DNA of 64,000 nt, taken from NCBI RefSeq assembly GCF_020283565.1, contig NC_060062.1, positions 6,857,322-6,921,321 of the forward strand, written 5' to 3'. A program made the position numbers and the translations under genes. Position 1 is the stretch's first letter. Every line of letters starts with the position of its first letter. The notes under the pieces were generated by a model. That model was not told where the DNA came from. It was given only the letters and a program-made list of their open reading frames with translations, and did not search any database. The DNA is from Trifolium pratense (lineage: Eukaryota > Streptophyta > Magnoliopsida > Fabales > Fabaceae). Positions 22,305 through 32,440 of the stretch are shown here, in pieces.

Positions 22305-23825
22305 TTACTGTCTTTCTAACCTGTTTAACAAAGCTGTAATTAAAGCATCCCTTTTCTCAGCCCTAGCTTCATCTCTAATCCTCCTTTGTTCTTCCCTTTC
22401 TCTCCATCTTTGTTCCATCAATATCCTCTCATTCTCCAACACTTCCATTTGTTGTCTCCATTCCATTTCCCTCAACTTCCTTTCATTCTCTCTAGCTTCA
22501 AATGCTTCCATCCATTGTGCTTCTATTTGTAGTTGTTGCCTCATGAATTCATCTAAAATCTCTTTCAAATTGGTGAAGAAACTATTGCTGCTACCGCCGC
22601 TTTCGCTAACTATCTTAGCTTTTTTCTTCTTTCTATTTCTACCCTTTTGAGATATTGCTTCACTTTCTTCTTCTTCTTCGTCATCGGTTGAAAGTTGTGT
22701 CGCCTTTTTCTTTGATCCTTCTTCGGCTTCCGCCCATAGCATCCTCTGCATCCTTGATGTGAAAATTTCTTGAAGTTCATTGTAAAATGGAAATTGATGT
22801 CTCATTGCTTCTGTCTCCATTGTCTCACATCCCTTCACATCTCAAAAATAAAAGTTGCATATTTTAGCGCGCGCGCACACACATATATATAAATCTTTGA
22901 AACCATGCAACATTTTTTAAGTTCACTGTCTGAAAAAAATTATATAAGTTATACATGATTTGGAGAAAAAAAGTGGCATTTGCGGCTAATCACCTCACTA
23001 AATTTTATGATGAAGAATTTTTTTTTAATTTAATTTTTTTTCTCCTGATTTTGATTTTTGTAGTAGTGATTTTAGTATACTATATCATAAAAAATTACAC
23101 ATGACAATATAAAACCTTTGCTTACATTGACACTAATCAGTCAAGAGCTCTTACAAACACCAATTAAACTTAACTATTATATTCAAGTCTATATCTTGTG
23201 TTATTATTATTATTATTTTTATTTTTTTTAATAATGAAACTAGTTTTAGTTTATAATATTTCTTAGTATCCACCTTATTTTTTATTTTATTAACCATATG
23301 CTAGGTGCAAAAAAAAAATGTATGCAATAAATTAATAAAAAATTAAAGGGATTTAATAGTTCGATATGACAAATAAGATGTCTGTGTGCGAAATTATAGA
23401 TGCTATAACGAAGTAACTCAGATCTATTTTATTCATTGATTTTTGGTGACAACTATTTTTTCATATGCACCGATCAAAAATCAAACTTTGAATTAAATAT
23501 AGGAATAAAATTATTTAATCGAACATACCTTATAACGAGTAACAAGATTTTTCCATTTGCACTTGCACTGTTCTGCACTTCTATGATAACCCTTTTCTTT
23601 CAAATGATTGGAGATAACATCCCATAGCTGTTTGTTCCTTTTAGTCTCCATGAAAGTTTGATCTAGCTCTGCTCGGATCGTAAGAAACTCTTTCGTCTCT
23701 TGGATGCTCCATTGCGGGAATCTATCAACAACATCAACGACGTTAATAGTAGTACTATTAATATTTTGATGAAGATTTTGTTGTTGTCTTTGGTTTTTAT
23801 GATGGAATTGATGATGACCCTCCAT
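22305..23825 (-). CDS. Trihelix transcription factor, GT-3 type (two exons)
   Basis: Exons 23825-23529 and 22832-22305, separated by a 696-nt phase-0 GT-AG intron, give 274 aa. Residues ~35-99 form the trihelix (Myb/SANT-like) DNA-binding domain: RFPQWSIQETKEFLTIRAE with CKCKWKNLVTRYK at its end. Trihelix GT factors bind GT elements in light- and stress-responsive promoters. Exon 2 continues with GCETMETEAMRHQFPFYNEL, as in GT-3a/GT-3b proteins. A basic segment follows (GRNRKKKKAK, a possible nuclear signal), then a long charged coiled coil (about residues 180-270) likely used for dimerisation. The start is the only ATG before the domain. Upstream DNA (23826-24120) is A/G-rich, as in a leader. 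Confidence 0.9.
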
Positions 23826-26299
23826 CGAAATTAAATGAAAAAAAAAAAGAAGAAAACAAAAAGAAAAGAAAGTTTCTAACTAAAGTTTGAGTTTTTCTTG
23901 AAAGAAAGAAAAGATGGTGATCTCTCTGATTACAAGGAAAAAAAATAAAAGATGGGTTTGATTTTGTTTTGAAGGATATGAGAGAGAGAAAAGAAGAGAA
24001 AGTAAAAGAAAGATTTTTATATGTGAGTGGTGTGAACATATGACGCAGTTTGTGATGTGAATGGCTTGTGATGAGAAGAAGAAGGAAAAAGAGAGATTTG
24101 CTTTGCTAACACTCTTTTTCTGTTTCTAGATATATAGTACGTTATTTCCTTTTGATTTTTTATGGAAAAAATAATTAACATGCACTTTTTTATATATGAA
24201 TGAAAATTCAGATGAGCAAAACATGCAAGATAATGTGTAAAAAAAGCTTACTAATTATAAAGAAATTCTTATATAAGATATATAAAACCGACTTATAAAT
24301 TGAAAATGCATCTAACTATTATTAACTCAATTTTCAGTTATGTCTCATCCATGTAGAAGTCGACATAGGCTCGAGTGGTCCAACAAATCTTAGATATATA
24401 CAGTTTGAAAAAAAAGATGAAAATTCTAATATCCAACTAACATTTTTAGATATTGATATCTTATAGACAAAATTAAAATTTATGTAATATTTTCATATTA
24501 ATTTATATTTTAAAATTTGTATTTTAAAAATTTGCGTTTTAAATAATTTTTTTATAAAAAATACCGATAACCAACAATATAAGTTAGTTACCAAACCTTT
24601 CAAAAGTTAAAGTCTATTACACAATTCTACAAAATTGAAGTGAAAAGTAAAAATATCTCTCACTTATAAATATGGCTTTCGACCATATTTCATCTAATGT
24701 GAAATTTTAACAAGATATCGTAAAATTGATAAATTCATGTCATATATGTTTTTCTAAAGAAGAAAAAAAGGTAAGTGTACTTAACATCAACATCATGATG
24801 AGTCAACCTTTACTACTAAAATTCTAATAGTTGCACAAATATATCTTTACTGGGAAGTATTGATTCTTAAAAAATAATGTACAATTCTTAATTTTTTTTT
24901 ATAAGCAAAAATTGAATGAGAAGGAGTAGAAGGGGTACTCAATTTTTACAATTCAAGAACAATCACCTTATATAATTTGAAAGCATATTGAAGGATTATT
25001 ACACCAATCAGAAAAAGTTAAATTTACATTTCTCTCTAAACAGCCTATAAATCAAAACCAGGATATATAAATAATTTGGTCTCCCGAGGAAAGAACAATC
25101 ACACAATCACCTCGAAATAAAATATAATCCTTATATAAGAAAAGAAATCGACATGTATTTTCAAGAATAAATTAGAGTCGAAGTTATATGAAAATAGTGG
25201 TATGAAATTTTTTTTTGACGAAGTATGAAAAGATGATTAATTATTTTAAAGGGAAAATTGGGCTATATTATTAAAATTTGCATTAAACTATTTAATTTAA
25301 TTTATTATAAAATGAGAGTCAAAGTTATGACAGTAGTGGTGTTATATTACTTTTCTAAATTTTTTAGTATATAAATATAATATTATTTACAAATATAAGA
25401 TTGGTTCCAATGATAAGAGATTCAAACACCTTAATCTTTTTTTGATGAGTTCAAACACCTTAATCTGTATGTGTACAATAATATTCATGTAGTGCTCAAT
25501 AAATTCCTTTAGGTAGTTAAACAATGGTAAAAAAATTATTATTTGTCGGTAGTTTAGTGGGATGGCAGAGATTCCAATTCTGATTCTCTACATATATATT
25601 ATATAGTGTCCTATCGACTGAGCTAAACTCATATGACATTGTAAATAGTTTCAAACTATATCTAAATATACAAATTAAACTCTTTATAAAAAATGCTAAA
25701 TATTACTCAATTAATTACAACCTATAAAATAAAATACTTGAAGAAATCTTGACAAAATAAAAAATTCTTGAGTAAATTATATTTTAGATCTCAGCCTCTT
25801 GTATTTTTTTTTGTACTATGTTTTATTGTTTTATTTGTGTAATTAAGTGATTTAGTTGTCACAGGTACATACAGAGTCACAGTGGTTTGTTTCCCATGTT
25901 GTTGTTATTCTGATGATCTGTCTACGCGGAAACTTTGTATTCTGTCTGTGTTCCACTTTTGTTTAGCGTTCCCATTGTTGCGTTTAAGTATCGTCACGCT
26001 GACCAATGTCCCACATTTATTCTTCTTGTTGACCATTATCACCACATTACTTGGATACAAAGCTTTTTCCTTCTTATTATTTCTAGTAGATTCTTAAAGG
26101 TCATAGTAATTTTTTTTAAGGTGATAGCTGATGAGAAATAAATTAACCGATTGAATTTCTAATGTTTTATAAAATTAACGGTCGAAATAACTTATAAGTA
26201 TGAAATCACATGAAAAAAATTTAATTAATTATTTTTTTTAAGTAAGATGGTAGAGGTAAAATTAGAAGAAAAAATGATAAGCTATAAACTCATAAACTA
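23826..26299. other. Intergenic, AT-rich, promoter side of the trihelix gene
   Basis: The first ~300 bp are purine-rich ('gaaagaaaagaa') and probably hold the GT-3 leader and promoter. Further right there is only a LINE tail (24891-24955) and a tRNA-like stretch on the minus strand (about 25535-25630, containing TTTAGCTCAGTCGATAGG), perhaps SINE-derived. Small open frames at 25880-26140 look non-coding. Confidence 0.5.
24891..24955 (-). mobile_element. LINE 3' tail only
   Basis: The minus strand reads '...gagtaccccttctactcc...caatttttgcttat' followed by an A-run. The same phrases end the larger LINE at 42760-42815. This is an extreme 5'-truncated insertion of the same family. Confidence 0.7.
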
Positions 26300-26371
26300 C
26301 TCCATCCGTCCCAAAATAATTGTCACATTTTACAACTGCACACTTGCCGATGCACAATTTTGATCATTAAT
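26300..26371. mobile_element. One end of a Stowaway-like MITE
   Basis: CTCCATCCGTCCCAAAATAA matches the outer repeat of Stowaway elements, but no matching second end was found nearby. The adjacent LINE insertion (26372 on) may have displaced it. Confidence 0.6.
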
Positions 26372-27450
26372 ATTTTTTTTTTGAAGACAAGAAACCAATA
26401 TATTAATTAGAAGGTAAAAGAGTTACATAACCCATATCTTTTTGGATATGAGTTAGAATGCACATAGGAAAACAAGTGGTTCAAGACCTATTGGGCTCCA
26501 CTAAGGCCCATCTAGCCAACTCATGTGCTGCTTCATTTCCTTTTCTATTTACCCAAGTTACAGAAACATTGTTCAATCGAGAAAGAACCCTAGCACCGGT
26601 GCGAGCGACCTGACCCCAATCAGTTCTGGGAAAAACGCGTTGATTCAAAGCATGGACGATATTAGCTGCATCAATCTCAATTATCGTGTTGCTGAGGTGA
26701 TTTCGATCCACCCAATAGAGTGCTTCAAGTAGACCTGTTGCTTCCGCCATTGCTGCATCATGAGTACCAAAGCAGATTCGCGTTTCCGCCCCAACGCAGC
26801 GGCCATCGTCCCTCCGCAGGATCATTCCAAAAGCCCAACGTCCATCATCCGAAAGATGAGCATCCACGTTGAGCTTGAGGAAGTTCGAGGGAGGGGGACT
26901 CCAACAAATGTTGTTACGGACAACTGAATCTGATGGTTTTGGCGTCATGATGCGTTTGTCAATAAGGAGGTGGTGATACTCAGTGAGGTTCTTCATGGCG
27001 TGTTCAACAGCTTCTGAAGCAGGTGTGTTTTTATTTTGAAAAATCTTGTTGTTGCGAGCTAGCCATATACTGTAAGTTATAGTAGAGATAGTTTGTAGAC
27101 ACTCTGTTGGAGAATTTTTCATCATATAGATAATCCATTTTGAGAATGTTTGGGTCTGAATGTTTGTGGTCTCGATAGTTAAAGGAGAACCAAACCACAC
27201 AAGTCTTGCCCACTCACAATGGATAAGGGTGTGGTCAATTGTTTCAGGGCTTTTGCTACATCTGGGGCAAATAGAATCACATATAATTCCTTTAGAAATA
27301 AGGTTTGCTTTAACAGGAAAAGCATTGTGAAGGATCCTCCATAGGAGGTTAAGTTGCTTAGGAGGAGCCTCAATTTTCCACAACTTGTTCCAAATGTAGG
27401 CTTCCTCAATGGAGTTACTAGTTTGAGCATGGTCAAGAGTTTTTTGACTC
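26372..27450 (-). pseudogene. 5'-truncated LINE ORF2: zf-RVT plus RNase H
   Basis: An open minus-strand frame (about 27450-26481, ~320 aa) encodes the zinc-binding RT tail (CPRCSKSPETIDHTLIHC), the SIWLARNNKIF motif, then an RNase H domain with NVDAHLSDD, AEATGLLEAL and IEIDAANIV, holding the expected D/E/D residues. A T-run at 26372-26382 (A-tail on the minus strand) ends the insertion. There is no endonuclease or RT, so it cannot move. Annotation pipelines often call such pieces 'RNase H family protein'; the tail and missing upstream domains argue for a transposon fragment. Confidence 0.8.
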
Positions 27451-28751
27451 AATGATAAGAGATTGATATTTTAACTTCAAGGAACGGAGTTAAATCTCAT
27501 TTTGAGACAATTAAATGGCCATTAAATCCATTGTTATATTTATAATAGTGTACTTGTCCAATACTGTATTTTATTTATAATAGTCGTGTATAACTCTTGC
27601 ACAATTTGATGATATTGAAAGAGTTATACTCCAGGTCTTTTTACTCTTTTTCTTTTCATTGGTAATAGATCCGTGTTATCACACGGGTCGTAATGTTACG
27701 ACGATATTTTTTTAAGTTATAGTTTAGTAATCAAAATTGGTTGCAATTATAAATATTTAAATTGAAAGAAACAATTACATATAACATATTTATATATCAG
27801 TTAGAATTTATCCTTCTAGATCCTTTGATGTCATTATACTCTTAGTTCACAAAAAAAAAAAAATAGAATTTATCCCGTGTAAAATAGTTTTTTTTTTTTA
27901 AAAATTTATTAGTAAAAACTTGTCTCGCATATGATAATTATTTTTCATTTTTAATCAGTGATAATTTATCCCGTATATGATAGTTAAAATTTATATATCA
28001 GTTAGAATTTACCCCGTGTATTTTTTGAAATTTTTATTAGTAAGAAGTTGTGTCACTTATGATAATTATTTTGAATTTTTTATCAGTGAAAATTTATCTC
28101 GTATATGATAGTTAAAATTTATATATGAGTTAGAATTAACCCCGTGTAAAATAATTTTTTTTTAAATTTTTATTAGTAAAAACTTGTCGGTAACATCCGA
28201 ATAGGAAATAGTATTAAGATTGATTTGATTTTTCAAACTGTTTTCTCATGATTCACACACAAATTTGAGGCTTGAACTCATTTACTTTTAACTTGGCGCG
28301 CATTGTAAAAACTCAAACATGCATGATATAATTTTTTGCCGCAAAAAATATTAAAAATAATATATTTGTTATATTTTTGTCAAATAAATGTGTTTACATA
28401 ACATTTTCCTTTTTTGCCCTTTATTACCAACCGACATACGAACGGCTTGATATTTGGAGATTACAATTGAACCTTAATACATTAAAACTCTACTTTCACT
28501 TTATTATTTGTTTTATAATTACTGAGTGGGAATGATGTTTATTGGCTTTATTGTATGTTTGGAAGAAAAAAACATTAACAACATTATAATTACTATTACT
28601 ATAGTCAGCAATAACATCTTAAACAAAATATTGGAGAAGTACAGTATTATAAATTATAAATATAACAATGGATTTAATGGCCATTTAATTGTCTCAAAAT
28701 GAGATTTAACTCCGTTCCTTGAGATTAAAATATCAATCTCTTACCATTGAG
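27449..28751. mobile_element. Inverted-repeat element with ~97-bp tRNA-like ends
   Basis: The left arm 27449-27545 and right arm 28654-28751 are reverse complements with about three mismatches. Each arm, read inward, contains TCAATGGTAAGAG (like a tRNA D-arm / box A) and 'ggagttaaatctca' about 40 bp later (box-B-like). The interior holds a degenerate tandem repeat and no coding sequence. No clean target duplication was seen, so it may be a transposon or two tRNA-like repeats in inverse orientation. The right end is only ~9 bp from the NCR-a stop codon. Confidence 0.65.
27864..28190. repeat. Degenerate ~130-bp tandem repeats inside the inverted-repeat element
   Basis: 'tagaatttatcccgtgt' and variants recur at 27864, 28003 and 28131. 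Each is followed by 'tattagtaa(a/g)a' and 'tatgataattatt'. Periods are 139 and 128 bp. Confidence 0.75.
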
Positions 28752-28759
28752 CTGATATC

Positions 28760-29041
28760 TTATGAAGGCGAACGGCATAAACATGTAGCCATATGGCACT
28801 TTGGAACAAAAGGAGCTACACAAACACAACGTTTACAATCTACATCCTTCTGGCATTTTTTCCACAACGCTGTCATGAAAAAAACAAAAAAATTATTGTA
28901 ATTAAGAGATGGAATATTTTGTGTAAGTAATCAAAAAAGTTCAAAAGGATACGAAAATGGTTTACCATTAACGTCAGTTACAAGAAAAAACAAGGAAATA
29001 TAGAAGATCATTAAATAAACAAACTTAATAATTTTAGTCAT
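28760..29041 (-). CDS. NCR-a: nodule cysteine-rich secreted peptide
   Basis: Exons 29041-28966 (76 nt) and 28869-28760, joined over a 96-nt GT-AG phase-1 intron, give 61 aa. Exon 1 encodes a typical NCR signal peptide (MTKIIKFVYLMIF..., cleaved near residue 24-26). The mature part has seven cysteines spaced C-x5-C-x2-C-x1-C-x7-C-x4-C-x1-C and ends RSPS. NCR peptides enter the symbiosome through the nodule secretory route and drive rhizobial differentiation, or act as antimicrobials. A TATA-like TATAAG lies on the minus strand at 29102-29097. The conserved NCR upstream block is ~105 bp before the ATG, and a Mutator-like element starts at 29219. The two exons are too short for a simple ORF scan. 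Confidence 0.88.
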
Positions 29042-29144
29042 TTTTTTCCTAAGCTCCCAATAGATAGAAATTTATTGGTCACTATGTTTTCTTGTACTTA
29101 TAGATCTGTAAGAATTAGAGTTATTATTAAATGTTTCATATACA

Positions 29145-29190
29145 GGTAATCAATTTGCCCATTTAGTTAGCTTAATCGATAAGGGCAACC
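29145..29190 (-). promoter_or_regulatory. Conserved NCR upstream block (NCR-a)
   Basis: Plus-strand 'ggtaatcaatttgcccattt' followed by 'agcttaatcgataaggg'. The same block lies 90-160 bp before the ATG of every NCR gene in the window, which suggests a shared promoter element. Confidence 0.6.
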
Positions 29191-29218
29191 TTCCATTATT
29201 TTCCATTTTTTTAATTTT

Positions 29219-30434
29219 GGGTAAATGATCATTTACCCCCCTGCAAAATAAGAAAATTTTTGTTTACCCCCCTGCACAAATTTTTTTTCTGTTTACCCCC
29301 CTGCAAAAAATAGATTCTCTCATTTCGCCCCCTGGGTGTACAGCAGAACAAGTGAATGTGCAAATTTGCTGACGTGGCTTGTACACATGGAAAAAAAATC
29401 ATTTATATTTATTTTTAAATTCCACGTCAGATATTATTTTTTTCAAAAAATAAAAATAAAATATTTTTTTTCCTACAAAATTTAAAAAACGAATTTTGTT
29501 TTTTTTTTAAAAAATTTTAAAAAACATTTCCTAGAAATAACTTTTTTTTTTTCGTACAAAATTATTGAGTATTTTTTTCCTAAAATAAAATAAAAAACGA
29601 ATTTTCTTATTTTACTCCAAAAATAAAGATTTATTTTCAAATCTTTTTGAATTAAAAAAAACAAAATCTTCGCCGTAATCGTTTGCTTCCACCGTCATGA
29701 TTGTATTCGTCGTCGTCTTCTTCAATCGCCGAAATCATCTTCTACTTCATTATTGTCTTCTGCTTCTTTATATTTTTCTAGTTTTAGGGCAAATGGTTTT
29801 GATAGAAGAGGAAAACACCAATAAAACTTGTTTTTCTATTTTATATTTTTTTTGAAAATCTTTTTCTATTTTTTTTAATTCAAAGAGAATAACAAAAAAT
29901 AAAGTTTTATTTTTAAAAAATAAAGATTATGTTTTTTTTAATTCAAAAATTTTAAAAATAAATCTTTAAAATTTTTATTTCGGAAATAAACTTTATTTCA
30001 GAGTAAATCTTTATTTTGGGAGCAAAATAAGAAAATTCTTTTTTTTATTTTTTATTTTGGGAGGAATTTTTTTTTGTTGGAAACTTTTTTAAAATCATTT
30101 ATATGAAAAAAAATTAATTTTTTTTTGTAGGAATTTTTTTAAAAAATTTTGGGAAAAAAAAACAGATTTTTTTTTTTATTTTGTAGGAAAAAAATTATTT
30201 TTTATTTTTTTAAAAAAATATTATCTGACGTGGAATTTAAAAAATAAATATAAATGATTTTTTCCACATATACAAGCCACGTCAACAAGTTTGCATAGTC
30301 ACTTGTCCTGTTGTACACCCAGGGGGCGAAATGAGGGAATCTATTTTTTGCAAGGGGGTAAACAGAAAAAAAATCTGTGCAGGGGGTAAACGAAAATTTG
30401 CTTATTTTGCAGGGGGGTAAATGATCATTTACCC
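29219..30434. mobile_element. Mutator-like element A, long terminal inverted repeats, 1216 bp
   Basis: Starts GGGTAAATGATCATTTACCC and ends with its reverse complement. The arms stay alignable for roughly 250 bp. The 9-bp direct repeats TTTAATTTT (29210-29218 and 30435-30443) are the target duplication typical of Mutator. The arms contain repeated 'tttacccccctgca' phrases. No transposase is present. The interior near 29680-29790 is less AT-rich ('cgtcgtcgtcttcttcaatc'). A duplicated copy of the target at 32075-32095 lacks the element. Confidence 0.88.
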
Positions 30435-30810
30435 TTTAATTTTTAATTTCTAACCTTTTATGATAGATAGGGGCAAGAAATGAAAAAAAAAATAAAAAAA
30501 ATTGAAATTAAACTAATAAAACACAACAATAAAAAAATTCAAATTGTGTATTTTGTTTTTCAAGAAAATGATTTTCTAAAATCTAGCAAATTACCGATGT
30601 ATTTCCATGATTTTCGTGTTATTGGTTACCGTATTAACGTAGACCTTTTAGTCGAGTCTTTGATACTCTAAATTAAAAGTCGATCCTCTATATAGATTTA
30701 ATCTTATTTTGTAGAGTTTTCCCTCACAAATTCAAATATAGAAGAAGTTGAAAATAGTACACAAATACAATAGCATATAGTAAAAGTTATTAATTATTAT
30801 ATGCGAACAT
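30435..30810. repeat. Distal part of the NCR-a upstream segment, duplicated at 32085-32440
   Basis: From 'ctaaccttttatgatagatagg' to 'tatgcgaacat' this matches 32098-32440 closely. Together with 28974-29218 it forms one unit, now interrupted by element A. Confidence 0.8.
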
Positions 30811-30963
30811 CAGAGACGGAACTAGGTAGATAACAATTGGGGCAGTCGCCACCCTCAAGATGAATGACGCTATAGTACCCACCCTACGTACATATTATCC
30901 GCCCCTGTTAATCTCATCTAGTGTTCGCCACTGTAAAACAATTTATCACACCTTTCTAACTAA

Positions 30964-31408
30964 GATGGTTTCTCTCCCGACCTCCCTCAATTCTTTTCTA
31001 CCCCCCAAAAATCCAAGTTTGCCCCTTGCGATTTGAAACATTTTTGCCAAAAAACTTCGGTTCGCATTCACCGAAGCCAAATATTAGACCATTTCGGTAA
31101 CTGCAAACCGAACATTAGCGTTTTCGGTACACAAAAAACGAACGTCAGCTTGTTCGGTATCTATGAACCAAAATGTCCTAGATTTCGGTACGTTGGTCGC
31201 TGGAATTAGGCCATTTTCGGTAGAAATTTACCGAAATAATGGTTTCGGTACCTGCGAACCGAAATGTCCCAGATTTCGGTAAGTGGTTACCGAAATTTAT
31301 CAGAATGTCAGCTTATTTCGGTTCGTATAAATCGCAGTACCCCCCAGGGGCAAAAACGGAAATTCAGGGGTAGAAAAGAATTGAGGGGGGTTGGGAGAGA
31401 AAACGTCC
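30964..31408. mobile_element. Mutator-like MITE, 445 bp
   Basis: Flanked by the 9-bp direct repeat TCTAACTAA (30955-30963 and 31409-31417). The ends are inverted repeats of ~45 bp containing 'tttctctccc' and 'ctcaattcttttctacccc'. The interior is unusual for the region: GC-richer, with many short 'ttcggta' and 'accgaa' units in both orientations. No coding sequence. Confidence 0.88.
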
Positions 31409-31850
31409 TCTAACTAAAAGGTATAAAATAATATTTTTCATAATGGCTCACTAACTAAGAAAAGACATTTGCATTAAAGAAAAATCAAGGCAACACTAAA
31501 TACTTTGTTTTACTATGATTTATTTTGGTTATAAAATAAAAGTTTATATTAAGTCCCTATGTTTGATCTAGTGGTGATAAATTTTTGTATTATATATGAG
31601 GTTCTAGATTTGATCCTCATTGTCGGCATTGTAAAAAAAAAGTTTACATTGATCATTATATTGTAAGAAGTTTATTTGTTGGAACGATTACGAGGTTTAC
31701 CAGATGAGAGTCCCGATAATTCAAAATTCAGTTACCAGGTAAATTAAGCCTGACAAAAAATTATTTCCAAAAAATATGGAATTTGGATTCTCCCGAATAG
31801 TTCATCGACAATATTCTACGTAACTCATAAATTAGTACATGTTAATTGTT

Positions 31851-31917
31851 ATGTTACAAGAAAAAACAAGGAAATATAGAAGATCATTAAATAAACAAAC
31901 TTAATAATTTTAGTCAT
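31851..31917 (-). pseudogene. NCR pseudogene: signal-peptide exon only
   Basis: The ATG at 31917 opens the same signal-peptide sequence as NCR-a exon 1, but similarity stops at 31851, before the splice donor. No cysteine exon follows on the minus strand. It belongs to a partial duplication (31851-32440) of the NCR-a exon 1 and upstream region. Confidence 0.85.
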
Positions 31918-32440
31918 TTTTTTCCTAAGCTCCCAATAGATAGAAATTTATTGGTCACTATGTTTTCTTGTACTTATAGATCTGTAAGAATTAGAGTTAT
32001 TATTAAATGTTTCATAGGTAATCAATTTGCCCATTTAGTTAGCTTAATCGATAAGGGCAACCTTCCATTATTTTTCATTTTTAAAATTTTTAATTTCTAA
32101 CCTTTTATGATAGATAGGGGCAAGAAATGAAAAAAAAAAAAAATTAAATTAATAAAACACAACAATAAAAAATTCAAATTGTGTATTTTGTTTTAATTTC
32201 AAGAAAAATGATTTTCTAAAATCTAGCAAAATACCGATGTATTTCCATGATTTTCGTGTTATTGGTTACCGTATTAACGTAACCTTTTAGTCAAGTCTTT
32301 GATACTCTAAAAGTCGATCCTCTATATAGATTTAATCTTATTTTGTAGAGTTTTCCCTCACAAATTCAAATATAGAAGAAGTTGAAAATAGTACACAAAT
32401 ACAATATAGTATATAGTAAAAGTTATTATATGCGAACATG
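31851..32440. repeat. Partial duplicate of the NCR-a upstream region
   Basis: Matches 28974-29218 plus 30435-30810 with few differences and without Mutator-like element A. It therefore shows the pre-insertion state of that site. It contains the same 'ggtaatcaatttgccc' block at 32017. Confidence 0.85.

Noticed and set aside
26481..27452. RNase H / zinc-binding frame as a host gene
   Set aside because: Lacks upstream domains, ends in an A-tail and matches the LINE ORF2 C-terminus, so treated as a transposon remnant.
27864..28190. Repeats considered as a CRISPR-like array
   Set aside because: Units are long, degenerate and adjacent without uniform spacers, in a plant nuclear context.
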